Positions 34,922 to 44,483 of a stretch of DNA of 64,000 nt are shown here, piece after piece (within the stretch, counting starts at the first letter, position 1; each line of letters starts with the position of its first letter). The translations under genes and the position numbers were made by a program. The stretch is from NCBI GenBank assembly GCA_021774335.1, contig JAJFJD010000033.1, positions 239,642 through 303,641 of the forward strand, read 5' to 3'. The stretch is from Alphaproteobacteria bacterium. GTDB taxonomy: Bacteria > Pseudomonadota > Alphaproteobacteria > UBA8366. The notes beneath the pieces were generated by a model. That model did not search any database, was not told where the DNA came from, and was given only the letters and a program-made list of their open reading frames with translations.

Positions 34922-36399
34922 TCCGCAACCGATTTGCGTTGGTCGGGCGTCATATGGAGCCCGGTCTTGGTGCGCCGCCACAACACGTCCTCCGGCATTG
35001 CCGCCCATTCCTCGCGGCAGAGCCAATCGACCTCAGCCTGATACAGCCCGCCACCGAAGGATATGCCAAGCTCCGCTTCCGAGGCCGCGCCGTCCAACAC
35101 CGCGCGGGCCCGCGTGCCATGACGATGCGCCAAACCGTCGAGCCAACCGCCATCCAGCCCCGGATACTCCTGCCGCAAGGCGCGGGCAAATTCATCGAAT
35201 GCGCCGAAATCCCCACCCGGCAGGGCGGCGCCGGCGGTCCAGCCCGGCGGCAAACCAGGAAAGAACGGTTTTAATTTCCCCATGGCCTGCTCGGCAAGCT
35301 TGCGCGCCGTGGTGATCTTGCCGCCGAAGATCGACAGCATGGGTGGCGCCCCATCTGGCGCACCGTCCGGTGCATCGAGCGCCAACACGTAATCCCGCGT
35401 CACCGCCGACGGATCGTTCTCGCCGTCATCGTAGAGCGGCCGCACGCCGGCATAGCTCCAGACCACGTCTGTTGGCGAAATCGCGGCGCGAAAGTACCGA
35501 TTTACCGCCGCGCAGAGATAGTCCGTTTCGCCATCGGAAATCTCGACCGGCCCCGGCTTGCCGTCGACCGGTACGTCAGTCGTGCCGATCAAGCTGAACT
35601 CGCTTTCGTAGGGAATGACGAAAATCACGCGGTTGTCTTCGTTCTGCAGGATGAAGGCGTGCGGTCCGTCATACAGTTTTGGCACGACGATATGGCTGCC
35701 TTTGATCAGGCGCACCTGGGCCGGCGCATTGCCTCCGGCGACCTCGCCGATCACCTGCTGCACCCATGGCCCACCGGCGTTGACCAGCACACGGGCCGTC
35801 ACCTCTTGCGAACCACCGGCATCCTCCAGCGTGGCATGCCAGCGCTCGCCGGTGCGACGCGCCGACGTGCAGCGCGTCCGCGGACGGATATCCGCCCCCT
35901 TCGCCGCGGCGTCGAGCGCGGACAGCACGACGAACCGGGCGTCGTCCACCCAGCAGTCCGAATAGATGAATCCGGTTTTGAAATTCGGCGCGAGTGCCGC
36001 GCCATAGGCCGGCGCGGTGAGATCAACCTTGCCCGACCGCGCCAGTTTATGCGCACCACCGAGCCGGTCATACAGCCACAGGCCCATGCGGATCATCCAT
36101 GTCGGGCGAAGGGACGGCGCATGCGGCAGGACGAACCGCATCGGCCAGACGATATGCGGCGCGCTCCGCAACAGAATCTGTCGTTCGCGCAATGCCTCGC
36201 CGACCAACCGGAAGGCATAATGCTCCAGATACCGCAGCCCGCCATGGATCAGCTTGCTGCTGGCCGACGAGGTCGCGCCGCCCAAATCGCCCATTTCGCA
36301 GAGCACGACCGAGAGTCCTCGCCCGGCTGCGTCACGGGCAATGCAGGCGCCGTTTATGCCGCCGCCGATGATGAGGATGTCGAAGTTATTATCGGTCAC
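34894..36399 (-). CDS. glpD: Aerobic glycerol-3-phosphate dehydrogenase
   Basis: A 501-residue FAD-dependent enzyme that oxidises sn-glycerol-3-phosphate to dihydroxyacetone phosphate and passes electrons to quinone at the membrane. The Rossmann motif IIGGGINGACIARDAAGRG, the GGATSSASSKLIHGGLRYLEHY block, YSDCWVDDARFV and the C-terminal domain after about 370 are present, at full length. It is separated from glpK by four genes, unlike the common glpFKD order. Confidence 0.95.
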   Translation of the reverse strand: MTDNNFDILIIGGGINGACIARDAAGRGLSVVLCEMGDLGGATSSASSKLIHGGLRYLEHYAFRLVGEALRERQILLRSAPHIVWPMRFVLPHAPSLRPTWMIRMGLWLYDRLGGAHKLARSGKVDLTAPAYGAALAPNFKTGFIYSDCWVDDARFVVLSALDAAAKGADIRPRTRCTSARRTGERWHATLEDAGGSQEVTARVLVNAGGPWVQQVIGEVAGGNAPAQVRLIKGSHIVVPKLYDGPHAFILQNEDNRVIFVIPYESEFSLIGTTDVPVDGKPGPVEISDGETDYLCAAVNRYFRAAISPTDVVWSYAGVRPLYDDGENDPSAVTRDYVLALDAPDGAPDGAPPMLSIFGGKITTARKLAEQAMGKLKPFFPGLPPGWTAGAALPGGDFGAFDEFARALRQEYPGLDGGWLDGLAHRHGTRARAVLDGAASEAELGISFGGGLYQAEVDWLCREEWAAMPEDVLWRRTKTGLHMTPDQRKSVADYIARMRSG

Positions 36400-36494
36400 A
36401 GCGAATTCTTTAGCCCGTCGCGGTTTACGGGGGGTAAATGTATGCGCTTATATGCGGACTCTCCCGTCTCACAACCCTGCGCCTGTAGCATGCC

Positions 36495-37310
36495 ATGACC
36501 GACCCGTCGACTCTTCGCCCCCTAGACAGCTTCCCTGCCGCCGACCGGCGGGCAATCCGCTGCGTGTTCACCGATATCGATGACACGTTGACCACGGACG
36601 GCCGCCTCGGCGCCATGGCCTATACCGCGATGGAACGCCTGCAGGACGCCAAGATCATGGTCATCCCCATCACCGGCCGGCCCGCCGGGTGGTGCGATCA
36701 TTTCGCCCGCATGTGGCCGGTCGATGCCGTCGTCGGCGAGAATGGCGCCTTCTATTTCCGCTACGACCGGGATGCCCGGCGCATGACCCGGCGGTTCGAC
36801 CAGCCCGACGGCGAACGCGCCGCGAACCGCGAACGGCTTTCCGCCGTGCAGGACCGTATCCTTGCCGAGGTGCCGGGCTGCGCCGTCGCGAACGACCAGG
36901 CCTATAGGGAGACCGACCTGGCCATCGACTTCTGCGAGGACGTTCCGCGCCTGCCGCAGGCCGATGTCGACCGCATCGTCGAACTGTTCGTCGAGGCCGG
37001 TGCGGTGGCCAAGATCAGTTCGATTCATGTCAACGGATGGTATGGCAGTTTCGACAAGCTCACGATGGCACGGAATCTGATGACCGAGGTCTTCGACATC
37101 GATCTTGCAACAGACAACGCTCATTTCGTCTTCACCGGTGACGCTCCGAACGATTCGCCCATGTTCGGCTTCTTCGAGAACAGCATCGGGGTTGCCAATG
37201 TGCTGGATTTCCAGGACCGGCTCGATGCGGAGCCCACTTACATCACGACACGGCGCGGCGGCGAAGGATTCGCGGAGGCTGTATCGGCGTTGCTGGACGC
37301 ACACGCCTAG
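36495..37310 (+). CDS. HAD-superfamily phosphatase (Cof/MPGP-like, type IIB)
   Basis: A 271-residue HAD hydrolase. Motif I is FTDIDDTLT, motif II region ITGRP, and motif III/IV GDAPNDSPMF, with a C2B-type cap (residues about 90-190). This group includes sugar phosphatases such as mannosyl-3-phosphoglycerate and sucrose-6-phosphate phosphatases. Substrate is unassigned. Its start is divergent from glpD and its stop is 7 bp from the phnE stop, so it may supply phosphatase activity in the glycerol/phosphorus region; that is inference. Confidence 0.85.
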   Translation: MTDPSTLRPLDSFPAADRRAIRCVFTDIDDTLTTDGRLGAMAYTAMERLQDAKIMVIPITGRPAGWCDHFARMWPVDAVVGENGAFYFRYDRDARRMTRRFDQPDGERAANRERLSAVQDRILAEVPGCAVANDQAYRETDLAIDFCEDVPRLPQADVDRIVELFVEAGAVAKISSIHVNGWYGSFDKLTMARNLMTEVFDIDLATDNAHFVFTGDAPNDSPMFGFFENSIGVANVLDFQDRLDAEPTYITTRRGGEGFAEAVSALLDAHA

Positions 37311-37317
37311 CCCAGCC

Positions 37318-38145
37318 CTAAATGATGCCGTGACGAACCTTGGCCGAGACCCATTCGCTGACGACGACGGTCGCGATGATCGACAGCAGGATCACGGACA
37401 CGCTGGACCATCCCAATTCCATGATCTTCGCGCTCAACTCCAGTCCGATGCCGCCGGCGCCGACCAGACCCAGAACAGTCGACTCCCGGATGTTGATGTC
37501 CCAGCGGAATACCGTGATCCCGGCGAACGCGGGCAGGATTTGCGGCACGATCCCGAATGATAGAATCTGCGGCCCGGACGCGCCGGTTGCCGTTACCGCC
37601 TCGACTTGTTTTTCGTCGATTTCCTCGATCGCCTCATAGAGCAATTTCGCCACGAACCCGATCGACCGCAGCCCAATCGCGATGATGCCCGCGAACACGC
37701 CCGGCCCGACGATTGCGACCAGCAGCAAGGCCCAGATCAGCGAGTTGATCGACCGCGACGAAACGATGATCAGCAATGCGATCGGCCGGACAAAGGCCAC
37801 GCTTGGCGTAGTGTTACGTGCCGCCAAAAACGCAACCGGCACCGCGATGACAATCGCAATGACCGTTCCGATCGTTGCAATGTTGATCGTGTCCCAGAGC
37901 GGCCGCCACAAATCATGCATATAGCCCCATTCGGGCGGCACCATCCGGGAACCCAAGTCGGCCGCCTGCTTGCCCGCGTCGAGCACGAAAAACCAGGTGG
38001 TCTTGTCGGAAATCAGCTTGAAGCAGTAGACGAAGATAAACGTCCCGATAAACCAGCCGGCCCAAATGGCGAGCTGCCGCTTGCGGTCGCGGCGCTGCCA
38101 AATCTTGGTATCGTCCTGCACCACCGTCGGCATCACTGCACCCAT
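37318..38145 (-). CDS. phnE2: Phosphonate-type ABC transporter permease PhnE (second copy)
   Basis: A 275-residue inner-membrane permease with an N-terminal TM, a long loop, and the BPD domain. The EAA-type loop (IEEIDEKQVEAVTATGASG) and RESTVLGLVGAGGIG are PhnE hallmarks. It overlaps the upstream phnE1 by 13 bp and ends the transporter operon. Paired PhnE genes usually form a heterodimeric channel. Confidence 0.9.
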   Translation of the reverse strand: MGAVMPTVVQDDTKIWQRRDRKRQLAIWAGWFIGTFIFVYCFKLISDKTTWFFVLDAGKQAADLGSRMVPPEWGYMHDLWRPLWDTINIATIGTVIAIVIAVPVAFLAARNTTPSVAFVRPIALLIIVSSRSINSLIWALLLVAIVGPGVFAGIIAIGLRSIGFVAKLLYEAIEEIDEKQVEAVTATGASGPQILSFGIVPQILPAFAGITVFRWDINIRESTVLGLVGAGGIGLELSAKIMELGWSSVSVILLSIIATVVVSEWVSAKVRHGII

Positions 38146-38945
38146 TTCCGGACGAAGCCGGACGTGTATTCAACGCACATGACGATGGCGATGATGATGA
38201 CCAGAATGGCCGCCGCCGAATCGAATTCGTACCGGTCGAACGCCGTGTTCAACGTGGCGCCGATGCCGCCGCCACCGACGATGCCGACGATTGCGGACTC
38301 CCGAAAATTAATATCGAGCCGGTAAAGCGACAGCCCGATGAACCGGGGCAAAACCTGTGGCTGGATCGCGTAGTTGAGCCATTGGAACCAGCTTCCGCCG
38401 GTCGCGCGCACCGCTTCGGCCTGGGTCGGGTCCATGTCTTCGATGTCTTCAGCGAGCAGCTTGGCGAAAAACCCAATGGTGGCGATGCTCAACGTCACAA
38501 CCCCGGCGAAGGGACCGAAGCCGAAAAGTTTGACGAAGAAAATTGCGAGAATGACTTCCTGAAAGCTCCGCGATCCGGCGATGATCGCGCGGCAGAAGTA
38601 ATAGACCGGTCGGGGCGCGATATTACGGGCCGCGCCGAGGGCAATCGGCACCGACAGCAGGATTCCAATGACCGTGGACACCGCGGTCATCCACAGGCTT
38701 TCCAAAATTCCGTCGAGAATGGCGTCCCAGCGAGACACAAAATCCGGTGGTGCGAAAGCAAGCAGGAATTTCTTACCGCGCGGCAAGCCCTCCCAGACAC
38801 GCGTCCAGTTCACCTCGGTCGTGCCGAAGGCGGTGGCCAGATAAACCGCAGCAACAAGGATCAACGTCCAGCGCAGCGTCGGGTTCGTGATCAGCGGCGG
38901 GCGCTTCCACGTCCGGCGGCCAAGCGACGCCGAAGCGTCGGTCAT
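38133..38945 (-). CDS. phnE1: Phosphonate-type ABC transporter permease PhnE (first copy)
   Basis: A 270-residue permease homologous to the next gene. The loop [20 protein letters not shown] and the [15 protein letters not shown] segment are conserved. Its start overlaps the phnC stop by 4 bp and its end overlaps phnE2 by 13 bp, so the set is translationally coupled. Confidence 0.9.
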   Translation of the reverse strand: MTDASASLGRRTWKRPPLITNPTLRWTLILVAAVYLATAFGTTEVNWTRVWEGLPRGKKFLLAFAPPDFVSRWDAILDGILESLWMTAVSTVIGILLSVPIALGAARNIAPRPVYYFCRAIIAGSRSFQEVILAIFFVKLFGFGPFAGVVTLSIATIGFFAKLLAEDIEDMDPTQAEAVRATGGSWFQWLNYAIQPQVLPRFIGLSLYRLDINFRESAIVGIVGGGGIGATLNTAFDRYEFDSAAAILVIIIAIVMCVEYTSGFVRKWVQ

Positions 38946-39820
38946 GTCATCCCCGCCATACGTTCTTCGTCCCGCAGGATTCTCGCCGCTTCCGCGCCCT
39001 CTTCGGTTTCTTCGCCGTCGCCTTCCTCTTCGTCCTTCTGGATCGTCGCTTCCCAGTCTTCCTCACCGTAGATTTCGGTCAGGACATTGGACGTCAGGCC
39101 ATCGGGCGGGCCGTCATAGACGATTTCGCCAAGCCGCAAACCGACGATACGCTGCGCAAACATCTGCGCCAGCATGACGTCATGGATATTGATCACGGCG
39201 GCGAGATTGCGCTCCTCACACAGTTCACAAATCAGTCGCATGATCTGGCGTGACGTTTTTGGATCGAGGCTGGCCGTCGGTTCATCGACCAGCAAGAGCT
39301 GCGGGTCCTGAATCAACGCCCGGCAAATGCCGACCCGCTGCCGTTGCCCGCCGGACAGTTCGTCGGCCCGTTTGTCGACCATATCATCGAGGCCGACACG
39401 CTCCAGCAGTCGGAATGCTTCGTCGATATCCGACTGCGGGAACTTCCGGAAGTAGCTGCGCCAGAAACTGACATAGCCCAATCGCCCGGAGAGCACGTTC
39501 TCCATCACGGACAAACGCTCCACCAGGGCGTATTCCTGGAAGATCATTCCCATGCGCCGGCGGGCGCGCCGTAGTGCGCCCTTGCCGATGCCTGTGATCT
39601 CCTCACCGCCCAGGAATACCTGTCCAGAACTGGGTTCGACGAGCCGGTTGACGCAGCGTATCAGCGTGCTTTTGCCGGCCCCCGATGGGCCGATAAGGGC
39701 CATAACCTGCCCTTTCGGCACATCGAGATCGACACCCTTCAGCGCCAGATCGCCCGTCGGATATTGTTTGACGAGCCCATCCAGCCGAAGCATCGGGGTG
39801 TCCTGCTCGGTTACGGACAA
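38942..39820 (-). CDS. phnC: Phosphonate-type ABC transporter ATP-binding protein PhnC
   Basis: A 292-residue ATPase with Walker [11 protein letters not shown]-loop [12 protein letters not shown], signature [11 protein letters not shown] and Walker [12 protein letters not shown]. The C-terminus has an acidic Glu/Asp-rich tail (about residues 265-280) that is longer than in typical PhnC. It is 6 bp after phnD. Phosphonate, phosphite or phosphate-ester specificity is decided by PhnD, not here. Confidence 0.92.
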   Translation of the reverse strand: MSVTEQDTPMLRLDGLVKQYPTGDLALKGVDLDVPKGQVMALIGPSGAGKSTLIRCVNRLVEPSSGQVFLGGEEITGIGKGALRRARRRMGMIFQEYALVERLSVMENVLSGRLGYVSFWRSYFRKFPQSDIDEAFRLLERVGLDDMVDKRADELSGGQRQRVGICRALIQDPQLLLVDEPTASLDPKTSRQIMRLICELCEERNLAAVINIHDVMLAQMFAQRIVGLRLGEIVYDGPPDGLTSNVLTEIYGEEDWEATIQKDEEEGDGEETEEGAEAARILRDEERMAGMT

Positions 39821-39826
39821 AATGCG

Positions 39827-40798
39827 TTACTTACAATTGTACTTAACGCCGTTCGCCGTATCGATCTTCCGGATGACACCCCAGTCATGCTTGTGGTTGA
39901 TCGCGATGAACTTGCCTTCCTTCTTGAACTCCTTCTTCAGAGTGGACCCTTCCCATTTGAAGGTGAAGAAAGCCTGTTTGATCTTCGCGACGACTTCGGG
40001 GTGCAGGTTGTGGGCATGCCCATAGCCCGTGGTCGGGAATGTCTGCGAGCGGTAAATCGTCTTGATCTTGTTCGCTTCGATGACTTTGCGGTCGAGCATC
40101 CGCTTCAGCACCGAATTTGCGATCGCCGCCGCCTCATAGTCCTTGTTCGCGACGCCGAGGATCGAGTTGTCATGCTTGCCCGAGAACGCGACCTTGAAGT
40201 CTTTCTCGCTCTGTATACCGAATTCACTCTTCAACAGCGCGGACGGCGCCTTGAAGCCGGAGTTCGATGTCTTCGACGTGAAGGTCAGCGTCTTGCCCTT
40301 GATGTCGGCCGGTGATTTGATCGTGCTGTCGGCCGGCACGATGATTTCCATCTCGTAGCCGAAGGACCCATCCTCCGACGCCATCATCGCAAACGGCACG
40401 AAGCCAGCGCAGGAAACGGCGACGGGATTACCGCCGGTATTCACGCCCGCCACATGCAGACGGCCGGAACGCATCGCTTCATATTGCGCGGCATAGGACT
40501 GAACCGGGAAGAACACCACCTTCTTGCCAGTCGTCTTCGCCATATGCTGGACGAAACCATCCCAGACCTTGGCATACACTGCCGGGTCTTCGACCGGCGT
40601 GTAGGAGAAAATGATCGTGCCGGGATTGATCCATTTTTTGCTGTCAAGCGGAAGATCCGCCACCAGATCGCCGTCGTAGTCGCAATACTGCTTGTCGAGC
40701 GTACCGCGCGGGCAGTCGGCCGCTTGCGCGGCACCCGTGCCGATCAGTCCGAATGCTGCGATCGCAAGAGCCGCAGCGGAAAGAATGGATTTGAACAT
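39827..40798 (-). CDS. phnD: Phosphonate-type ABC transporter substrate-binding protein PhnD
   Basis: A 323-residue periplasmic receptor. The signal peptide (MFKSILSAAALAIAAFGL to AAQAA) is followed by the PhnD/PtxB fold: FSYTPVEDPAVYA, FFPVQSYAAQYEAMRSGRLHVAG, and TFTSKTSNSGFKAPSALL, the phosphonate-binding loop area. A Cys in CPRGTLDKQYC near the mature N-terminus may form a disulfide. I chose the ATG at 40798, preceded by GGGAG; the 37-codon upstream extension has no such site. It is first in the operon. The ligand could be phosphonate, phosphite or a phosphate ester. Confidence 0.9.
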   Translation of the reverse strand: MFKSILSAAALAIAAFGLIGTGAAQAADCPRGTLDKQYCDYDGDLVADLPLDSKKWINPGTIIFSYTPVEDPAVYAKVWDGFVQHMAKTTGKKVVFFPVQSYAAQYEAMRSGRLHVAGVNTGGNPVAVSCAGFVPFAMMASEDGSFGYEMEIIVPADSTIKSPADIKGKTLTFTSKTSNSGFKAPSALLKSEFGIQSEKDFKVAFSGKHDNSILGVANKDYEAAAIANSVLKRMLDRKVIEANKIKTIYRSQTFPTTGYGHAHNLHPEVVAKIKQAFFTFKWEGSTLKKEFKKEGKFIAINHKHDWGVIRKIDTANGVKYNCK

Positions 40799-41050
40799 TA
40801 CTGGTCTCCCTTCGTGACGGCTCTCTTCACCGTCCATTGAAAATTCGCCCCGGTTGTAAACACGCACCTCTTTCTGAGGCTTCGCGTGTGACACCCTCAT
40901 GTCGTGCAATCAGAACGGTTTTGAACCCAAACTGCAACGACTTTGTACCGCAACAAATTGCAAAGAGTGTCACGCCGATCCAGGGTCAAAAGATACGGCG
41001 AGCGCAATCCGCACCCGCCGTATTCTCAGCTTAAATTGTGACCTGCCGCA

Positions 41051-42550
41051 TTACCGATTGGTCGGCATCGTGAATTGCGCACCCTCGCGAATGCCGCTCG
41101 GCCATCGTGCGGACACCGTCTTCATCTTGGTGAAGAAGTTGACCGACTGCGGGCCATGCATCTGCGTATCGCCGAATTTCGACCGCTTCGACCCGCCGAA
41201 ATGGTGGAAGGCCATCGGAACCGGGATCGGCACATTGACGCCGATCATTCCCACATCGACCTGGTTCGAGAAGGTCCGCGCCGCATCACCGTCCTGGGTG
41301 AAGATGGCGACGCCGTTGGCGTATTCATGACCGTTCACCATGGCGACCGCCTCGTCGAAGTCCTTCGCCCGCGCGACGCTCAGCACCGGCCCGAAGATCT
41401 CGTCCTTGTAGATCGTCATGTCGGTGGTGACCTTGTCGAACAGTGTGCCCCCGGTGAAAAATCCGTTCTCATAGCCCTGCAGCGACGTGCCGCGGCCATC
41501 GACGAGAAGTTCCGCGCCCTCTTCGACGCCCTTGGCGATGTAACCCTCGACACGATCCTTCGCCTGCGTAGTGATCAACGGTCCCATATCCGCCTCAGGA
41601 TCGTTATACGGCCCGATCCGCAGCGACTGGACCCGCGGAATCAACCGTTTGACGATCTCGGCCGCCGCCTGCTCGCCGACCGGCACGGCCACTGATATCG
41701 CCATGCAGCGCTCACCGGCGGAGCCGTAGCCGGCCCCCATCAAGGCATCGGCCGCCTGGTCCATGTTCGCATCCGGCATGATGATCATATGGTTCTTGGC
41801 GCCGCAGAAGGACTGCACGCGCTTATTGTTCGCCGTACCCGTCTGATAAACATACTCGCCGACCGTGGTCGACCCGACGAAGCTGATCGCCGGCACATCC
41901 GGGTGATGCAACAGCCCGTCGACCGCTTCCTTGTCGCCGTTCAGGACGGTCCAGACGCCGTCCGGCAGGCCGGCCTGCTGCCACAGCTCGCCAAGGTACA
42001 TCGCCGAGGACGGATCGCGTTCCGACGGCTTATTGATGAAGGCATTGCCGTAGGCCACCGCCATGACACCCATCCAACACGGGATCATGACAGGGAAATT
42101 GAACGGCGTGATCCCGCCGACAACGCCGAGCGGTTCGCGGATCGAGAAGGTATCGATATCGCCGCCGACATTCGTCGACAGCTCGCCCTTCATCAGATGC
42201 GGAATGCCACAGGCGAATTCGAGGACGTCGATACCGCGCTGAATCTCCCCGCGCGCATCTTCGAGCGTCTTGCCGTGCTCCTGGCCGATCATCTCGGCCA
42301 GCGTGCCGATGTTCTCGGTGACCAGTTGGCGCATGGCGAAAAGGACGGCTGCCCGTTTCGGTGTAGGCGTTGCGGCCCAGCCGGGGAACGCGGCCATCGC
42401 GGTCTTGACGGCGCTATCGACCTCCTCGGTCGAGGCCAGGGGAACCCGCGCGGAAACCTCCCCGGTCGCTGGGTTGGACACGTCGGCAAAGCGACCGCTT
42501 GTGCCCTTCACCTTGTTGCCGCCGATTAAATGATAAAGCTCCTTGGCCAT
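41051..42550 (-). CDS. mmsA: Methylmalonate-semialdehyde dehydrogenase (CoA-acylating)
   Basis: A 499-residue ALDH of the MmsA type. It oxidatively decarboxylates methylmalonate or malonate semialdehyde to propionyl- or acetyl-CoA in valine and inositol/beta-alanine degradation. The catalytic Cys lies in GSAGERCMAISVAV, and the family blocks GGITPFNFPVMIPCWM, FVGSTTVGEYVY and EIFGPVLSV are present. Full length. mmsB is 3.5 kb away on the other strand, so they are not one operon here. Confidence 0.93.
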   Translation of the reverse strand: MAKELYHLIGGNKVKGTSGRFADVSNPATGEVSARVPLASTEEVDSAVKTAMAAFPGWAATPTPKRAAVLFAMRQLVTENIGTLAEMIGQEHGKTLEDARGEIQRGIDVLEFACGIPHLMKGELSTNVGGDIDTFSIREPLGVVGGITPFNFPVMIPCWMGVMAVAYGNAFINKPSERDPSSAMYLGELWQQAGLPDGVWTVLNGDKEAVDGLLHHPDVPAISFVGSTTVGEYVYQTGTANNKRVQSFCGAKNHMIIMPDANMDQAADALMGAGYGSAGERCMAISVAVPVGEQAAAEIVKRLIPRVQSLRIGPYNDPEADMGPLITTQAKDRVEGYIAKGVEEGAELLVDGRGTSLQGYENGFFTGGTLFDKVTTDMTIYKDEIFGPVLSVARAKDFDEAVAMVNGHEYANGVAIFTQDGDAARTFSNQVDVGMIGVNVPIPVPMAFHHFGGSKRSKFGDTQMHGPQSVNFFTKMKTVSARWPSGIREGAQFTMPTNR

Positions 42551-42695
42551 ATCGCTCTCCGTCCTGTCTGGTGCTCACATTGGTGGGGTGGCCGGGGTGG
42601 ATTGGCCAGAGTGGAATGGCCGGACGCCCGTCACCGTTTGTTCCTTATTGGACACTGGAATATACCGATAACGAAGGCCCAGCAAGGCTTTCGGG

Positions 42696-43031
42696 CTATA
42701 TGACGGTGCCCCGGAACCAGTCGTCGTCACCGCGCAACTCGACCTCGATCACCCAGATGTCCGGATCGTAGGTTACCTGGCGTTCGATATAGGTGTCGGC
42801 ATCCGACTCGGGCACGATTGTCCCTTCCAGCGCGGGTGCCCAGAACAAGCCACCCTCCAGGTCACGGGCCTGGGCCACGACACGGAACCCTTGGCCGACC
42901 ATATGAAGCTTGGCGATAACCACGCCCCGGTGCTGGTCACCGCGGCGGATGACGACGAAAGGGATACCTTGCGCGGAACACCGGGCGGCATGCGCCTTGA
43001 TCCAGAGTTCCGTTGGAAGGCGTTCGGCCAT
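42696..43031 (-). CDS. DUF1491 family protein
   Basis: A 111-residue soluble protein of the DUF1491 group found mainly in alphaproteobacteria. It starts MAERLPTELWIKAHAARC and ends with WVIEVELRGDDDWFRGTVI. The function is unknown. Its ATG overlaps the speE2 TAA by one base, so it is translationally coupled to the polyamine operon. The long upstream ORF extension is a shadow of speE2. Confidence 0.85.
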   Translation of the reverse strand: MAERLPTELWIKAHAARCSAQGIPFVVIRRGDQHRGVVIAKLHMVGQGFRVVAQARDLEGGLFWAPALEGTIVPESDADTYIERQVTYDPDIWVIEVELRGDDDWFRGTVI

Positions 43032-43885
43032 TACACCAGCATACCTGACACATAAGGCGGCAGCGCAAAGGCCGCGCGGTGGATCGCCGGCGTGTAGTAT
43101 TTCGTATCTACTGCCGCCGCGGCATACCGTTCGGCGAGCGTGGCTTCCGGAACCTGGCGCAGCGCCGGATCGTCGCTGGCCCAGCCGAATGCCATGAACC
43201 CGCCGTAAAAGCTGGGCACGGCAACCTGATAGCAGCCGATATCGGCAAAAATCTTGCGGAGCCGCGCCAGCGGCTTGCCGAGCCAGTCGCGGTCGAAGAA
43301 CGGCAGCGCATTCTGCGTCACCAGCACGCCGCCCGGCGACAGGCATTTGCGGCAGTTCCGATAGAACGGCTCGCTATACAGGACGTTCGTCTCGCCCGTG
43401 GGATCCTTGGAATCGACCAGGATCAGATCGTATCGATCCGCACAACCGGAGACATATTCGACACCGTCACCGATTGTCAGCCGAAGCCGCGGATCCTCGA
43501 ATGCCTCACCGCAGACCGAGCGGAAATGGGCCTTGCTCATCTCGACGACGGCCTCGTCGATCTCCACCAGATCCACCTGCTCAACGCCGGGATGCTTGAA
43601 CAGCTCCTCGATCGCCCCGCCATCGCCGCCACCAACGACCAGGACGCGTCGGACTGCGCCATGCGCCAGGACGGGCACGTGGGTCAGCATCTCGTGATAG
43701 ATGAACTCGTCGTTTTCGGCGACCTGGGCAACACCATCGAACAGTAAAACCCGGCCATAGGTCCGGTTCTCGATCAGCAAAATATGCTGGTGCGGCGTAT
43801 GCTGCTCGAACAGAACCTTCTCGACGCGCAGCTGGACACGGAAATCGCCGTTTACCGGATCGACTTCTTCGGTCCACTGGGTCAT
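43031..43885 (-). CDS. speE2: Spermidine synthase paralog (second speE)
   Basis: A 284-residue aminopropyltransferase that uses decarboxylated SAM. The SAM-binding GGGDGGAIEELFKHP and the YHEMLTHVP block are present. The catalytic loop reads LVDSKDPTGETNVLYSE, whereas spermidine synthases normally have D-S-x-D-P-x-G-P. The Pro is lost here, and the acceptor-side loop differs. Its start overlaps speD by 4 bp. It could be a second spermidine synthase or prefer another acceptor (for example cadaverine or agmatine). Confidence 0.87.
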   Translation of the reverse strand: MTQWTEEVDPVNGDFRVQLRVEKVLFEQHTPHQHILLIENRTYGRVLLFDGVAQVAENDEFIYHEMLTHVPVLAHGAVRRVLVVGGGDGGAIEELFKHPGVEQVDLVEIDEAVVEMSKAHFRSVCGEAFEDPRLRLTIGDGVEYVSGCADRYDLILVDSKDPTGETNVLYSEPFYRNCRKCLSPGGVLVTQNALPFFDRDWLGKPLARLRKIFADIGCYQVAVPSFYGGFMAFGWASDDPALRQVPEATLAERYAAAAVDTKYYTPAIHRAAFALPPYVSGMLV

Positions 43886-44376
43886 TCCATGCGGCCTCGG
43901 AGGTGTTCGCCCACTTCAACGCGGCTGGGCCGGAAGGCGGATTTTAACACGTCGATGGCTTTTTGCGGTTCCGTATCGCCGCACATAAAGACGTCGAAGG
44001 CCGCAAAGCCCGTTTCCGGCCAAGTGTGGACGCTGATGTGGGATTCCGCCAAAACCGCAACGCCGGAAACGCCCAGATTTGGCGTAAAATGATGCAGATG
44101 GATGTGCAGCAAGGTTGCCCCGGCCGCCGTGACGCAGTCGCGCATCGCCCGCTCGATATGGTCGATATCGTCGAGCCGCTCGGCATCCCACAGATCGATG
44201 ATCAGATGCGTGCCGGCGTAACGGGTTCCATTACGCTCGATAAAAAAGTCCTTCGGCGGCGATGCCGGGCTCTCGATATGATGCGGCCGCTCGGTCGGCG
44301 CCGTCACGAGATAGTCGAATTCAGCCTCCCTGCCGAGGCAAGTTTCCACACCAAATTGGACAGCGGTCTTATGCAC
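43882..44376 (-). CDS. speD: S-adenosylmethionine decarboxylase proenzyme SpeD (SpeH type)
   Basis: A 164-residue class I AdoMetDC that makes decarboxylated SAM, the aminopropyl donor. The self-processing site is the Ser in LAESHISVHTWPE; cleavage yields the pyruvoyl group. Catalytic HIHLHHF and FMCGDTEPQKAI blocks follow. The core begins near GTHLIIDLW; about 50 residues precede it. The GTG at 44376 has GGGAG 7 bp upstream and is chosen over an ATG at 44412. It lies between two aminopropyltransferase genes. Confidence 0.88.
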   Translation of the reverse strand: MHKTAVQFGVETCLGREAEFDYLVTAPTERPHHIESPASPPKDFFIERNGTRYAGTHLIIDLWDAERLDDIDHIERAMRDCVTAAGATLLHIHLHHFTPNLGVSGVAVLAESHISVHTWPETGFAAFDVFMCGDTEPQKAIDVLKSAFRPSRVEVGEHLRGRME

Positions 44377-44483
44377 GCCCCGTCTCCCAAACAAGCGGAT
44401 GATCCCACACAATCGAAGGCGCCCATATGGGGCTTTGCACCGCGCAAATCAAGCGAAATATTCTCGATTATCCCTTAATTCCC

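Noticed and set aside
40799..41050. Pho box upstream of phnD
   Set aside because: I scanned for CTGTCAT-type pairs with a 4-bp spacer on both strands and saw no acceptable match.
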